A stretch of DNA of 42,173 nucleotides, from assembly GCA_025765595.1 (NCBI GenBank), contig JAIVFH010000233.1, positions 1 to 42,173 on the forward strand. The letters run 5' to 3'. Positions 20,394 to 30,195 of this stretch are shown piece by piece. Numbering within the stretch: the first letter of the stretch is position 1; each line of letters begins with the position of its first letter. The notes beneath the pieces are model-generated. The model did no database searches. It saw only the letters and a list, made by a program, of their open reading frames with translations, and was not told the origin of the DNA. The position numbers and the translations under genes are program-made. Source of the DNA: Obelidium mucronatum (lineage: Eukaryota; Chytridiomycota; Chytridiomycetes; Chytridiales; Chytriomycetaceae).

Positions 20394-21603
20394 ATGTCCT
20401 TTATAGATGAAGCAAGAGCTGTAGTTGTGCTGGCCAACGTGTTGCAGAAAGTCAAGCCGTTCCTGCATAGGTTCAAGACTGCAGTCAAACTATATGACAA
20501 CAACAACCGCATGAGGGCGATCTGTGATCACATCTCCAAGCAGTTTTCCTTGACCAATGAAACAGTATTTACCTTGGCAGACAGAGTATTCCAGTGTCCA
20601 GGCATGGACGCGGTCAATCACTGGAAACCTGTCCAGCCATCTGTCCTTGTGGCTCCATTCTCGCAATGCCACAGGTGCACCAAAAACTTGACTTTCAGCA
20701 GCACGCAAGTAGTGGTGTTGGGAATGGAACGCCCATACCACGCGTCGCTGTTCAAGGGCAACTGCACTAAATGCCGCATGTGGTACAATGTGGATTCTGT
20801 CGCGTACATGAGCGAAGACAAACAGAAGCAGCTGATAGAGATGTATCCGCTTGAAACTATCATGTCAGTTGGCTTCCTCAAGATCAATGAGCAGTACTAC
20901 GTCACCATACCTTTTGCGGATCTCTGGCTAAAGCACCTGCCGTCTGGCCTTCTGTTAGTCTTTCCTTGCATGGTAAATACTAAATTGATCTTTTACTCAT
21001 ACTTCACACATAGGGTGAAGCTGTATCGTGAGCAGCGCACATATTCACTGGCCTTCCCTACCATCAAAGTGCCTGATCCAGACACCGCAGTGATCTTCAA
21101 ACGTGGATTTTACATGTATCACATGCTACTACTACAGCAGTACATCTCCAAGATCGCTGCCAATGATGACTATGAACATATGCGGTACACTCACTTCAGA
21201 CCTTCCTGGGCCCCCAAAACAACACATTTGTGGAACAACTCCCTATTTCTGGGTCCATACTTACCAAAAACAGGTGATTCTATTCATGACATCAGACCCG
21301 CGATGCGGGAATACGTCACGTTCATGACTGATGCTTGCTCCAATCCCTACGTGCCCGACACGTAGCAGGAAAATTCACAATATATGAAAGGTGCACTTAA
21401 CTTATTTATTATTACGCGCTCTGTTCATTATATGGTGTTCTGTTCTTATACTTACCACCAATCTTTGTTGGAATCAGGTTCTTGTACAAGACTGTTACGT
21501 TTGTGGTTGACCGGTTCCACTTTCGGATGCACAGGGACGACTTCTGTACAGAGCATTGCGATCCAGCAAAATTCAAGGAATTGACGTCAGGAGGGCCTGC
21601 AAA
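20394..21603 (+). pseudogene. KDZ transposase (CxC5 N-terminal half), internally deleted and fused
   Basis: The open frame starts MSFIDEARAVVVLANVLQKV; an upstream ATG at 20331 is also possible. Residues around SQCHRCTKNLTF and FKGNCTKCRMWYNV form a CxC5-like cysteine cluster that accompanies KDZ transposases. A 45-nt in-frame intron is likely at 20970-21014. At about 21328 (ACTGATGCTTGCTCC) the sequence jumps past the CxC6 cluster to the KDZ core, using a GCTTGC microhomology, and hits a stop at 21363. The following 21364-21603 repeats 16930-17178 almost exactly, including the intron and VVDRFHF, but with a nonsense change (GTTGCAGG to GTAGCAGG). At 21603 it is joined abruptly to another gene. 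Confidence 0.7.
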
Positions 21604-21854
21604 TGGGTCATTTCGCTGAATGGACCAAAAAGCTGTCGTTCCATACTGGTGTTCCTGACGAAAACCACAATTCTGGCAGCTTCATCCAAGCATTCAACCA
21701 TCTGCACTTCTACAAGGCAGGGCAAAGCCGCCATCAGCGCAAGCCAGAGACGTATGTGGTGCTTTGGGCCTTTGCAAACAACCAACACGTCAAGAAGGCG
21801 TATTGGCGGGAGCCGCTTCAGGAAGGAAGCGCAAGCAAGAAGGCAAAGCGCTGA
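21604..21854 (+). pseudogene. Last-exon fragment of cargo gene F, fused by deletion
   Basis: HFAEWTKKLSFHTGVPDENH to ...KKAKR stop. Nearly identical to 25978-26225 (one difference, W/R codon). It lacks the rest of the gene, so it is a deletion product inside the inner element. Confidence 0.85.
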
Positions 21855-22029
21855 TTGGGGGTTTTTTTATTTATTGTTTCTTCAATATTTTGTTTATTTC
21901 AACTTTGCGCATCCTTTTTTGTTTTTGTTTATTGTTGGTACTTTGGATTTTGTTTATTACTTTAAATACATATATTATGGTTTTAAAACTTTTCTACTCA
22001 TTGTTCTTACCTTTTTCAAAATAAAGTAA

Positions 22030-22206
22030 CTACTAGCTTTCAACTGGCTCTCCACTGGCTGTCAACTGGCTTGCGGCCTGTGAACTAGCTGCGACGCGGC
22101 TGGCTTTCCACTGGTTAGCGGCTCGCACGCAGGTCGCCCACAGGTCGCGAGCGGCCTGCTAAGCGGCCCGTTAGCGGCTCGCGAGGTCCGGCTTGCTATG
22201 GGGACA
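22030..22206. repeat. Right terminal region of the inner KDZ element
   Basis: GC-rich words (CAACTGGCT, GCGGCTCGC, GCGGCCTGCT) end in GCGAGGTCCGGCTTGCTATG and GGGACA. The same 177 bp recurs at 26397-26577, and a reverse fragment at 33309-33383. Confidence 0.85.
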
Positions 22207-22215
22207 CCTGTCCAA

Positions 22216-22416
22216 GCGGATTTCATTATGTGGTGTCTCACAGACTTGAGAAACGCGGACATCCAGAGCGGAATTTCAAAGAAGAAAAGAGTTATTAGAA
22301 ACGAAAGCGAAGACAAAATGGAGGCGGAGGAGGAACAACAAGAAAAGGATGACGAGGAGGATGATGAAGACACCAACGAAGATGATGGTGAAGGAGAGGA
22401 AGAAGAGGATGAATAA
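22216..22416 (+). pseudogene. Acidic C-terminal tail of the interrupted KDZ transposase
   Basis: It continues the frame interrupted at 17268: ADFIMWCLTDLRNADIQSGI then SKKKRV and an Asp/Glu-rich tail (EEDDEDTNEDDGEGEEEEDE) to the stop at 22414-22416. Removal of 17269-22206 plus one copy of CCTGTCCAA restores continuity, which shows what the target was. Confidence 0.75.
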
Positions 22417-22485
22417 ATAACAAAACTCACCTTTACAAACTTTGTTTTTGCGCCGCTTGCGTCGACAGTGAGAAACACAGTACAG

Positions 22486-22667
22486 AGAGAATGAGAAAGC
22501 CCATTCTTCATCCGGATAGAAGTGTTTGGGGAGCGGGAGAACGAGAAAGCCCATTCATCACCACTGAATCAAACAACAAACTGGCGCCGCAGGACAGAGA
22601 GAATGAGAAAGCCCATTCATCATCTGAGTATCTGCGAAGTAGGAGAATGAGAAAGCCCATTCATCAC
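22486..22667. repeat. Four copies of a GAATG-N8-CATTC hairpin motif
   Basis: GAATGAGAAAGCCCATTC or close variants start at about 22489, 22542, 22602 and 22646, spaced 44-60 bp, each followed by WTCATC. The arms GAATG/CATTC can pair. The duplicate at 26868-27003 keeps four copies while surrounding sequence diverges. Confidence 0.85.
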
Positions 22668-22736
22668 TACCAACTGCGCATTTTTGCTATTTTTTTTGTT
22701 AAGTCTCTTTTGGCGGGACAAAATTAAACAGCAATA

Positions 22737-22847
22737 ATGTCAAAGTATTTTTCAAACACTGCGCCTATACAACAATCCAACAACCCCCCTATCGCTGCAT
22801 CCATCTTTGATGGCCTCCCTGCTGAGACAGTGAGCGTGATTCTTTGA
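22737..22847 (+). CDS. Possible 36-codon ORF upstream of cargo gene E
   Basis: MSKYFSNTAPIQQSNNPPIA... to a TGA at 22845. The duplicate at 27057 has a frame break after a few codons, so coding is doubtful. It may instead be the promoter or leader of gene E. Confidence 0.2.
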   Translation: MSKYFSNTAPIQQSNNPPIAASIFDGLPAETVSVIL

Positions 22848-22889
22848 TTGGGGTATGTGTGTTTCTTCTCTTTTTATTTTTTAAATATT

Positions 22890-23453
22890 ATGTCCCCATT
22901 AACACGATTGCGAGCCAATCCTCAGGAAATCGTGGATCCAACCAAGGCACCGTGGCCGAGCTGGTGTGCCAAACCAGGATCGCGTCGACAAGCACCGAAA
23001 TCGAAGCAGGGGGGGAAGGAGAGGCAGTTGGAAACTAAAGCAACAGAAGAAACCAAGGCAATCACGGTCTCGCAGGTGGTCCTGTCCAACGGAGTTAAGT
23101 CGAAAAAACCAAAGGCAACAATTCGGCTTGATCGAGCGACAGCGTCGAGGAGATCTACAGACGCGGCGCACATCAATGCTGGACCAAGCAACATCAAGCC
23201 AAAAGCGCATATACGGCTCAATCTGTCGAAAGGATTGTACAAATCAAAAGAACAGGTGAAGATGGAACCTTTTGGTGCTGGATGGAATCATGGGGATGAC
23301 AATGATGGTGGATCTCCTGGACCAACACCAAAAGTGGAGGACGACGACGATGAAGTACTGTCATATTCAAGTTCGGATGTGGGATCGGATTGGGGACCCA
23401 ATCGGATGATTTTGGTTGATGGGGAACTCATGGAAGGGCTCCCAATTGTGTAG
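22890..23453 (+). CDS. Cargo gene E of the KDZ element, unknown function, 187 aa
   Basis: Intronless from ATG 22890 (MSPLTRLRANPQEIVDPTKA). The middle is Lys/Arg-rich with two similar segments (KPKATIRLDRA and KPKAHIRLNLSKGLYKSKEQ). The C-terminal quarter is acidic (KVEDDDDEVLSYSSSDVGSD). No enzyme motif is seen; it could be a DNA- or histone-binding accessory protein. It lies between the transposase tail and gene F on the same strand. A frame-shifted duplicate lies at 27199-27615. I do not recognise the family. Confidence 0.55.
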   Translation: MSPLTRLRANPQEIVDPTKAPWPSWCAKPGSRRQAPKSKQGGKERQLETKATEETKAITVSQVVLSNGVKSKKPKATIRLDRATASRRSTDAAHINAGPSNIKPKAHIRLNLSKGLYKSKEQVKMEPFGAGWNHGDDNDGGSPGPTPKVEDDDDEVLSYSSSDVGSDWGPNRMILVDGELMEGLPIV

Positions 23454-23624
23454 ATGGGGAATTGTACACGCCTGGGCGATACAGGGCAGACTTCTGAGCG
23501 TATATGTGGGTTCTTTATTCCTTCCCTACTCTCAATTTGTCTTTTCACAAATAAAGAAACTTTGGGTTGTTTTTAAAAAATAAATTAACTTTGGTGCATT
23601 TTTAAAAAATAAAGAAGATTTACA

Positions 23625-26225
23625 ATGTCCGAACATCCATTAGCCCCAGGAAACCCCAGCACGGTCGCAGGTCTGCTGGATCGTCTCGCCAACAGTCATG
23701 ACTGCAGACACTTCATCAATGTTCCATTTTTGCTCCCCTCAGTTGCAGACGGGACGTGGATTAGCGGCTACCAATGGATAACCAAGCCGCGCGCGGATGG
23801 CTCCGTTAACCCCAAGTCACTCAAGTACCTTTGGAAGACAATCCACGGGCACGTGTTTTACCCAAACATCTCGAAATTGGCACCCAACCCATGCACAGAT
23901 GCAATGCGAGAGCTGGTGCCACATATAATCATGTAATGTTTGTTCATAGTTCCGCACTATCCTACGCACTATATCTAACATGTGTTTTTTAGTATGTTGA
24001 ATACTAACTTTGCGCCAGTGGTGTACAACTACCACATGAAAGAAAACGATGAACAGCTAATGACTGTTGTACACCTGGACTTCCCGATTGTCTTAACAAC
24101 ACTGAAAAAAACGGTTGAATCTTTTCAGTTTCTTACAGACGATGACCTCGCAGTTCTGGCTGGACAAGTGGGGTTTGGTGTCCAGTTTCCTGACGAAACG
24201 GAGTTAGACCTCGACGTAGCAAGAAAACTAATGCCGCAATTCATCTACGGTAATGTTTTCTTTGCCTTCAAGTGTATATGTACTGCTAAAGCTCTGTTTT
24301 TTGTTGTTATAGATCGCAAGAATGTGAACAACATGTTCAAGGTGCGTTTTACCACACAGCTGTACCCAGAACCCAGCAAAACAAACGTGGATGGATCAAA
24401 AAACGCGGAGCGCTTGCACAGGGTCCCACTGCGGGAGTCGCGGATTGACCTGCAGGAAGCGATCCGGAACGAAGTTCGCAGAGAGCAACGCCAACGCGAA
24501 GATGGGAGTGAGAGTGGCTTTATTCTCCACGTTTCCGATGACGAAGAAAAGGAAAGTGACGACGATGTTGTAATTGTTGGTCCAACGATTGCAGGTATGT
24601 TTCTTTATTTTTTATGTCTAAGACTAAGCGCCAAGCATCACCAACACCAGCCAAACAGCCCGTGCGCAAAACCTACAGCAAGACGCCCAGCTCTGCTAAA
24701 CGTGACGAGACGGCTATGGAAAGGCGCAGAAGACGTAAGCGTCATTAAAATGGGGTTTCTTCAATTTTAATCATTTAAATCACACAACAGGGTCTGTAAG
24801 TTCACCAGACAAACGGGGAATCCAATCTGAAAGTGACGCAGACAATGGCGCCGATGATGATGATGTCAATGCATCCTCAAGCGAGTCTGATAGACAGCAC
24901 GCTCGCAATGATGACGAAGACTTGGATGAAGACGAAGATGACGACAAAAGTCAAGCCAGCCGCAGTCGTCTGGCTCTATCCGCAGCCGCATTAGTGATAC
25001 GCAGCCTTTTCCTTTGGATTACGATGATGGTGAGAGATATGTTTTTATTGCTTGGCTAACAACATTCAGCAGATGAAGCCGACGAAAGTCCAGCACCGGA
25101 ACCGCCGAAAGCCAAAATCGGAGTCACTCTTATTGCGGACAAGTCGACAAAGCTGCTTGTTGAAATTCCGTATGTGATGGATCGGAAAGACCGCTATGTT
25201 TTAGGTAAGTGGATCCTTTCTTCCGCTGTTGTTTCCTCAAATCCTCTGAGTATTAACTCTGTTTTAGGTCCAAGTGACATCATCAAGTTCCTCTCAAGTC
25301 ACGCAGCATTCCTGGCAAGGGGTATCCGCTGCGACTACGTGGAGCTTGTTGACGAAGATGGCTTTGGACGATCGTCGTTTGTAATTCAATACACAGCTGT
25401 CTTTGGACAGATTGACATCAAAGCCGGAAGCAGTGAGTGTGTTGTGATTTGTTTGAGCAGAGAAGGGGTACTAACTGCATTTTTATTGATAGTCTCGCAA
25501 CCAGTGTTTGCTCGCCCTGCCGTTGTGACCCCACTGTCGTCGCAATTCTATTCAACTCCAATGCTTCCAAGCTCTGGCTCTGGCAGCTCCCGCCGTGATT
25601 CGATGGAATCAACTTCGACGCAGTCGTCAATTGTGTTTCGCCCAGCGGGACGTTCGGGAGGAGTGAAGGAGAAGCAAGTCGATGATGTGATGAAGTATGC
25701 GATCATCTACTGCAAGCTGTTGGCTGAAGGGAACATACGAAAGGACAAGATCCCGGCAATGGTCAAGCAGGAGACTGGGTTGGTCAACTTTACTGACAAG
25801 AAGGAGTCTGGACATGCGTACGTTGGGCTCCATTTGTACAATGAGGAGCTGAAAAAGGTGATTGCATGTTTATTGAGTGTTATCTGCATTTTCTGACTTT
25901 GCTATAGATCTTCTTGAAGTACAAGTGCTTCTTTGCGACATACAGTGGAATGACGTTTACTTTTGAATTAGCGAAACGTCATTTCGCTGAATGGACCAAA
26001 AAGCTGTCGTTCCATACTGGTGTTCCTGACGAAAACCACAATTCTGGCAGCTTCATCCAAGCATTCAACCATCTGCACTTCTACAAGGCAGGGCAAAGCC
26101 GCCATCAGCGCAAGCCAGAGACGTATGTGGTGCTTCGGGCCTTTGCAAACAACCAACACGTCAAGAAGGCGTATTGGCGGGAGCCGCTTCAGGAAGGAAG
26201 CGCAAGCAAGAAGGCAAAGCGCTGA
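23625..26225 (+). CDS. Cargo gene F of the KDZ element, multi-exon, unknown function, with a frame-breaking deletion
   Basis: Exons: 23625-23932, 23993-24249, 24313-24594, 24791-25029, 25073-25204, 25268-25432, 25493-25857 and 25908-26225. Phases agree at every join except the 24791-25029 exon. There a 10-bp net deletion near 24946, relative to the duplicate at about 28737, shifts the frame. A block with its own ATG at 24614 (MSKTKRQASPTPAKQP..., donor 24735) may be an alternative first exon. The protein has an N-terminal globular part (FLTDDDLAVLAGQVGFGV), acidic and Ser-rich linkers (GADDDDVNASSSESD), a VTLIADKSTKLLVEI segment, and a conserved C-terminal domain (MKYAIIYCKLLAEGNIRKDK, FAEWTKKLSFHTG). 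No known fold was recognised. Confidence 0.55.
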
Positions 26226-26396
26226 TTGGGGGTTTTTTTATTTATTGTTTCTTCAATATTTTGTTTATTTCAACTTTGCGCATCCTTTTTTGTTTTTGTT
26301 TATTGTTGGTACTTTGGATTTTGTTTATTACTTTAAATACATATATTATGGTTTTAAAACTTTTCTACTCATTGTTCTTACCTTTTTCAAAATAAA

Positions 26397-26577
26397 GTAA
26401 CTACTAGCTTTCAACTGGCTCTCCACTGGCTGTCAACTGGCTTGCGGCCTGTGAACTAGCTGCGACGCGGCTGGCTTTCCACTGGTTAGCGGCTCGCACG
26501 CAGGTCGCCCACAGGTCGCGAGCGGCCTGCTAAGCGGCCCGTTAGCGGCTCGCGAGGTCCGGCTTGCTATGGGGACA
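26397..26577. repeat. Right terminal region of the KDZ element, second copy
   Basis: Essentially identical to 22030-22206 and again followed by CCTGTCCAAGCGGATTTC, so the flanking target was duplicated with it. Confidence 0.88.
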
Positions 26578-27003
26578 CCTGTCCAAGCGGATTTCATTAT
26601 GTGGTGTCTCACAGACTTGAGAAACGCGGACATCCAGAGCGGAATTTCAAAGAAGAAAAGAGTTATTAGAAGACAAAATGGAGGCGGAGGAGGAACAACA
26701 AGAAAAAGATGACGAGGAGGATGATGAAGACGCCAACAAAGATGATGGTGAAGGAGTGGAAGGGGATGAGGAAGCAGAGGATGAATAAATAACAAAACTC
26801 ACATTTAGGAACTTGGTTTTTGTGCCCCTTGCGTCGACAGTGAGAAACACAGTACAGAGAGAATGAGAAAGCCCATTCGTCATCATAGAAGTGTTTGGGA
26901 GCGGGGGAACGAGAAAGCCCATTCATCACCACAGAGAATGAGAAAGCCCATTCATCATCTGCATATCTGCAAAGTAGGAGAATGAGAAAGCCCATTCATC
27001 ACT
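26578..27003 (+). repeat. Duplicate of transposase tail and hairpin array
   Basis: 26578-26787 repeats the acidic transposase tail with a deletion that removes the start of the acidic part. 26868-27003 repeats the four GAATG...CATTC motifs. Confidence 0.8.
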
Positions 27004-27198
27004 ACCAACTGCGCATTTTTGAAGACACTTTTGGCGGGACAAAATTAAACGGCAATAATGTCAAACTGCACGTGTACAACAATCCCCCTCTCGCTGTATT
27101 AATCTTTTTTGGCCTCCCTGCTGAAACAGCAAGCATGATTCATTGATTGCTGATTGTGGTATGTGTGTTTTCTTCACTTACTATTTATTTTTAATATT

Positions 27199-27615
27199 AT
27201 GTCCCCATTAACACGATTGCGAGCCAATCCTCAGGAAATCGTGGATCCAACCAAGGCACCGTGGCCAAGCCAGTGTGCCAAACCAGGATTGCGTCAACAA
27301 GCACCAAAATTAAAGCAGGGGGATCAGACTAAAGCAACAGAACAAACCAAGGCAATCACGGCCTCCCAGGTGGTCCTTCCAACAGAGTTAACTCGAAGAA
27401 ACCAAAGGCAACAATTCAGCTTGATCAAGGGACAGCGTCAAGGAGATCAACTGATGTGGAGTACATCAATGCTGGACCAAGCACCACTAAGCCAAAAGCG
27501 CGGATACGGCTCAATCTGTCAAAAGGATTATACAAATCAAAAAACAGATGAAGATGGAATCAAAACAACAAGTGAAGATGGAACCTGTTGTCGCTGGATG
27601 GAATTGTGGGGATGA
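27199..27615 (+). pseudogene. Decayed duplicate of cargo gene E
   Basis: It starts like gene E (MSPLTRLRANPQEIVDPTKA) but has small deletions and loses frame after about codon 55. Differences from 22890-23453 are largely CG to TG or CA. Confidence 0.85.
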
Positions 27616-27669
27616 CAGATTTGGTGGATGTTTGTCTTTTCACAAATATAGAAACTTTGGGTTGTTTTT

Positions 27670-29043
27670 AAAAAACTTTGGTTAAACATCTCAAAATTGG
27701 CGCCCAACACATGCACAGATGCAATGCGAGAGCTGGTGCCTCATATAATCATGGCACTATCCTACCCACTATATCTAACATGCCTTATTTAAGTATGTTG
27801 AATACTAACTTTGCGCCAGTGGTGCACAACTACCACCTGAAAGAGAACGACAAACAGCTAATGACTGTTGTACACCTGGACTTCCCGATTGTCTTAACAA
27901 CACTGAAAAAAACTGTTGAGTCTTTTCAAATTTCTTACAGACGATGGATGACCTTGCAGCTCTGGCTGGACAAGTGGGGTTTGGTGTCATGTATACTGAC
28001 AAAAAAGAGCTGGACCTTGACATAGCAAGAAAACTCATGCCGCAATTCATCTACGGTAATGTTTTATTTGACTTTAAGTGTATATGTATTGCTAAGGCTC
28101 TGTTTTTTGCTGTTATAGATTGCAAGAATGTGAACAACATGTTCAAGGTGCGTTTTACCACACAGCTGTACCCAGAACCCAGCAAAACAAACGTGGATGG
28201 ATCAAAGAATGCGGAGCGCTTGCACAGGGTCCCACTGGGGGAGTTGCGGATCAACCTGCAGGAAGCGATCCAGAATGAAGTTTGCAGGGACGCAAAGATG
28301 GGAGTGAGAGTGGCTTTATTCTCCACATTTCCGATGACGAAGAAAAGGAAAGCGACGACAATGTTGCAATTGTTGGTCCAACGATTGCAGGTATATTTCT
28401 TTATTTTTGATGTATAAGACTAAGCGCCAAGCATCACCAACACCAGCCAAACAGCCCGCGCGCAAAACCTACAGCAAGACGCCCAGCTCTGCTGAACGCG
28501 ATGAGACCCCTATGGAAAGGCGCAGAAGACAGAAGCATTGTTAAAATGGGGTTTCTTCAATTTTAATCATTTAAATCACACAACAGGGTCTGTAAGTTCA
28601 CCAGACAAACAGGGAATCCAATCTGAAAGTGACGCAGACAATGGCGCTGATGATGACGATGTCCATGCATCCTCAAGCGAGTCTGATAGACGGAATGATG
28701 ACGAAGACTTGGATGATGAAGACAAAGATGATGACAAAGACGAACAAGTGTCAAGCCAGCCGCAGTCGTCTGGCTCTATCCGCAGCTCCATTAGTGATAT
28801 GCAGCCTTTTCCTTTGGATTACAATGATGGTGAGAGATTGGTTTTTATTGTTTGGCTAACAACATTCAGCAGATGAAGCCGACAAAAGTCCAGGACCAGA
28901 ACCACCAAAAGCCAAAATCAGAGTCACGTGGCCAAGTTGACAAAGCTGCTTGTTGAAATTCTGAATGTGCTGTATCGGAAAGACCACTATGTTTTCGGTA
29001 AGCGGATCCTTTCTTCCGCTGTTGTTTCCTCAAATCCTCTGAG
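27670..29043 (+). pseudogene. Decayed, 3'-truncated duplicate of cargo gene F
   Basis: Aligned with 23860-25250. Exon 1 is mostly lost; exon 2 has an inserted frame break near 27940. Substitutions are enriched at CpG. It retains the 10 bases missing from the first copy (28740 region). It ends at ...GAGTATTAG, where a KDZ left end follows. Confidence 0.85.
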
Positions 29044-29052
29044 TATTAGCTT

Positions 29053-29307
29053 GAACCAATTGGGGATGCGGAGTCGCGTCACAAGCCGCTCACGGGCCGC
29101 TTGCGACCTGCTGACGAGCCGCTAGTGGGCCGCTTGCAACCTGTGCCATGGCCTGTTGGCAGGCCGCTCTGTACCTTTTTATGTGGGGCGCAAGCCGCAA
29201 ACCACTGTTTCACAGGCTGCTACACCCCAACTGTCACTAAAACTCAAGAATAAGTCACAAAAAATGTATTAAATAAGGAAGACAGCTGTTTATAATCAAT
29301 AAATAAC
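29053..29307 (+). repeat. KDZ left terminal region, third copy, followed by a deletion junction
   Basis: AATTGGGGATGCGGAGTCGC and the GC-rich words as at 17269, then the 3'-flank simple sequence (AAAAAATGTATTAAATAAGG). It jumps directly to the C-terminal part of the JmjC-like gene; the TET/JBP-like gene and most of the JmjC-like gene are deleted. Confidence 0.85.
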
Positions 29308-29736
29308 GCTGTGATCACAGTCTCAACAACCAAGGACGCGACATCCATCATGGGTGGCGCACACGTAATCTTTCCAAAAGACTACCTGAATGTATACAGA
29401 TACAATTGCGCCAGCAAGCACAAGTTCCTTTGGGGGAACACAAATGTTAAGTATCACTACTATATGGTTTGGTTTTATTACCGCTCTACTATCTTTAAGG
29501 GCAACAATGGTGGTTGTCAAGAGTTGCAAGAAGACTTGCTAAGTACAGAAGAGTATAGCAATTGCAGGTTTGATGGTGTGAGGGATGCAGTAGTTGAAAT
29601 GGTGCCAAGTTGGGCAGTGCGGGTGATGCTGGAAGAGTGGCAGCAGCCAAAGCAGCAAAACAAGAAAAGGCTGCAATGGAAACAAGCAAATAGGGAGAAG
29701 ATGGAACAGGCAAAGCAGGGATCAAAGAGAGAGTGA
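29308..29736 (+). pseudogene. 3' fragment of the JmjC-like gene
   Basis: It corresponds to 19733-20183 (AVITVSTTKDATSIMGGAHV onward) and keeps the reading frame for most of its length, with small C-terminal indels. The iron-ligand region is absent. Confidence 0.88.
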
Positions 29737-29828
29737 TATCACCAAGTACCAATGCACATGCAATAAAGTAAAACCCTCTTACACAATTAAAGGATTGTTT
29801 ATTGCCCAGCGTCACGTTGATTGCGATT
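29737..29828. other. Former 3' flank of the JmjC-like gene
   Basis: It matches 20184-20290 (AATAAAG, CACAATTAAAG, GCGTCACGTTGATTGC) and stops where the Copia LTR begins. Confidence 0.7.
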
Positions 29829-30195
29829 GCAGGCTGCTTGTCAACCTGTCATGTTAAGGGGGAGTTTGAGGGGGTTGTAGGCCAATTCCTTGTAGTTCTA
29901 TTTATAGAGATGTTCCTACTTTGTTCATTGAGGGTGAAGAAGGGGCTTTTCAATAATTCTATTTTTAGAAAATGACATGTTCAAGCTGTTGCTTCCCTGG
30001 TATTTAAGAAAAATTGACTTGGAAACCAAAGTAACTCCAGATAACACAACTGTCTCAAGAAGGATTTTTTGCCCTGAGTAATCATGTTTTACTTATTTAA
30101 TTTTCCGGCTGCTGTCATGTCATGCTTGTGCAACTGAAAACCAGAATAGATTTCCTCTAATTGATTTCATCAACTAACACAAATAATGGAAGCTC
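29829..30195 (+). repeat. Copia LTR copy that hosts the piggyBac insertion
   Basis: PPT (AAGGGGGAG) and LTR as at 12441, running through ...TCAACTAACACAAATAATGG to AAGCTC. The leader continues only after the piggyBac at 33133. Confidence 0.82.

Larger units (their letters stand above)
17269..22206 (+). mobile_element. Inner KDZ-type DNA transposon carrying two dioxygenase genes
   Basis: It is bounded by CCTGTCCAA at 17260-17268 and 22207-22215, a 9-bp target duplication (8 bp if the boundary moves by one). The left end begins CAATTGGGGATGCGGGCCGG; the right end, reverse-complemented, begins TGTCCCCATAGCAAGCCGG. They become identical from GCCGGACCTCGCGAG inward. Contents in order are a TET/JBP-like gene (-), a JmjC-like gene (+), a KDZ transposase with an internal deletion, the last exon of a cargo gene fused to it, and the GC-rich right end. 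It is inserted within a sister copy's transposase gene. The deletions make it non-autonomous, but both dioxygenase genes are intact. Confidence 0.75.

Noticed and set aside
22198..22416. Independent small acidic protein starting at the ATG at 22198
   Set aside because: That ATG lies in the transposon's right end; from 22216 the frame continues the interrupted KDZ transposase.
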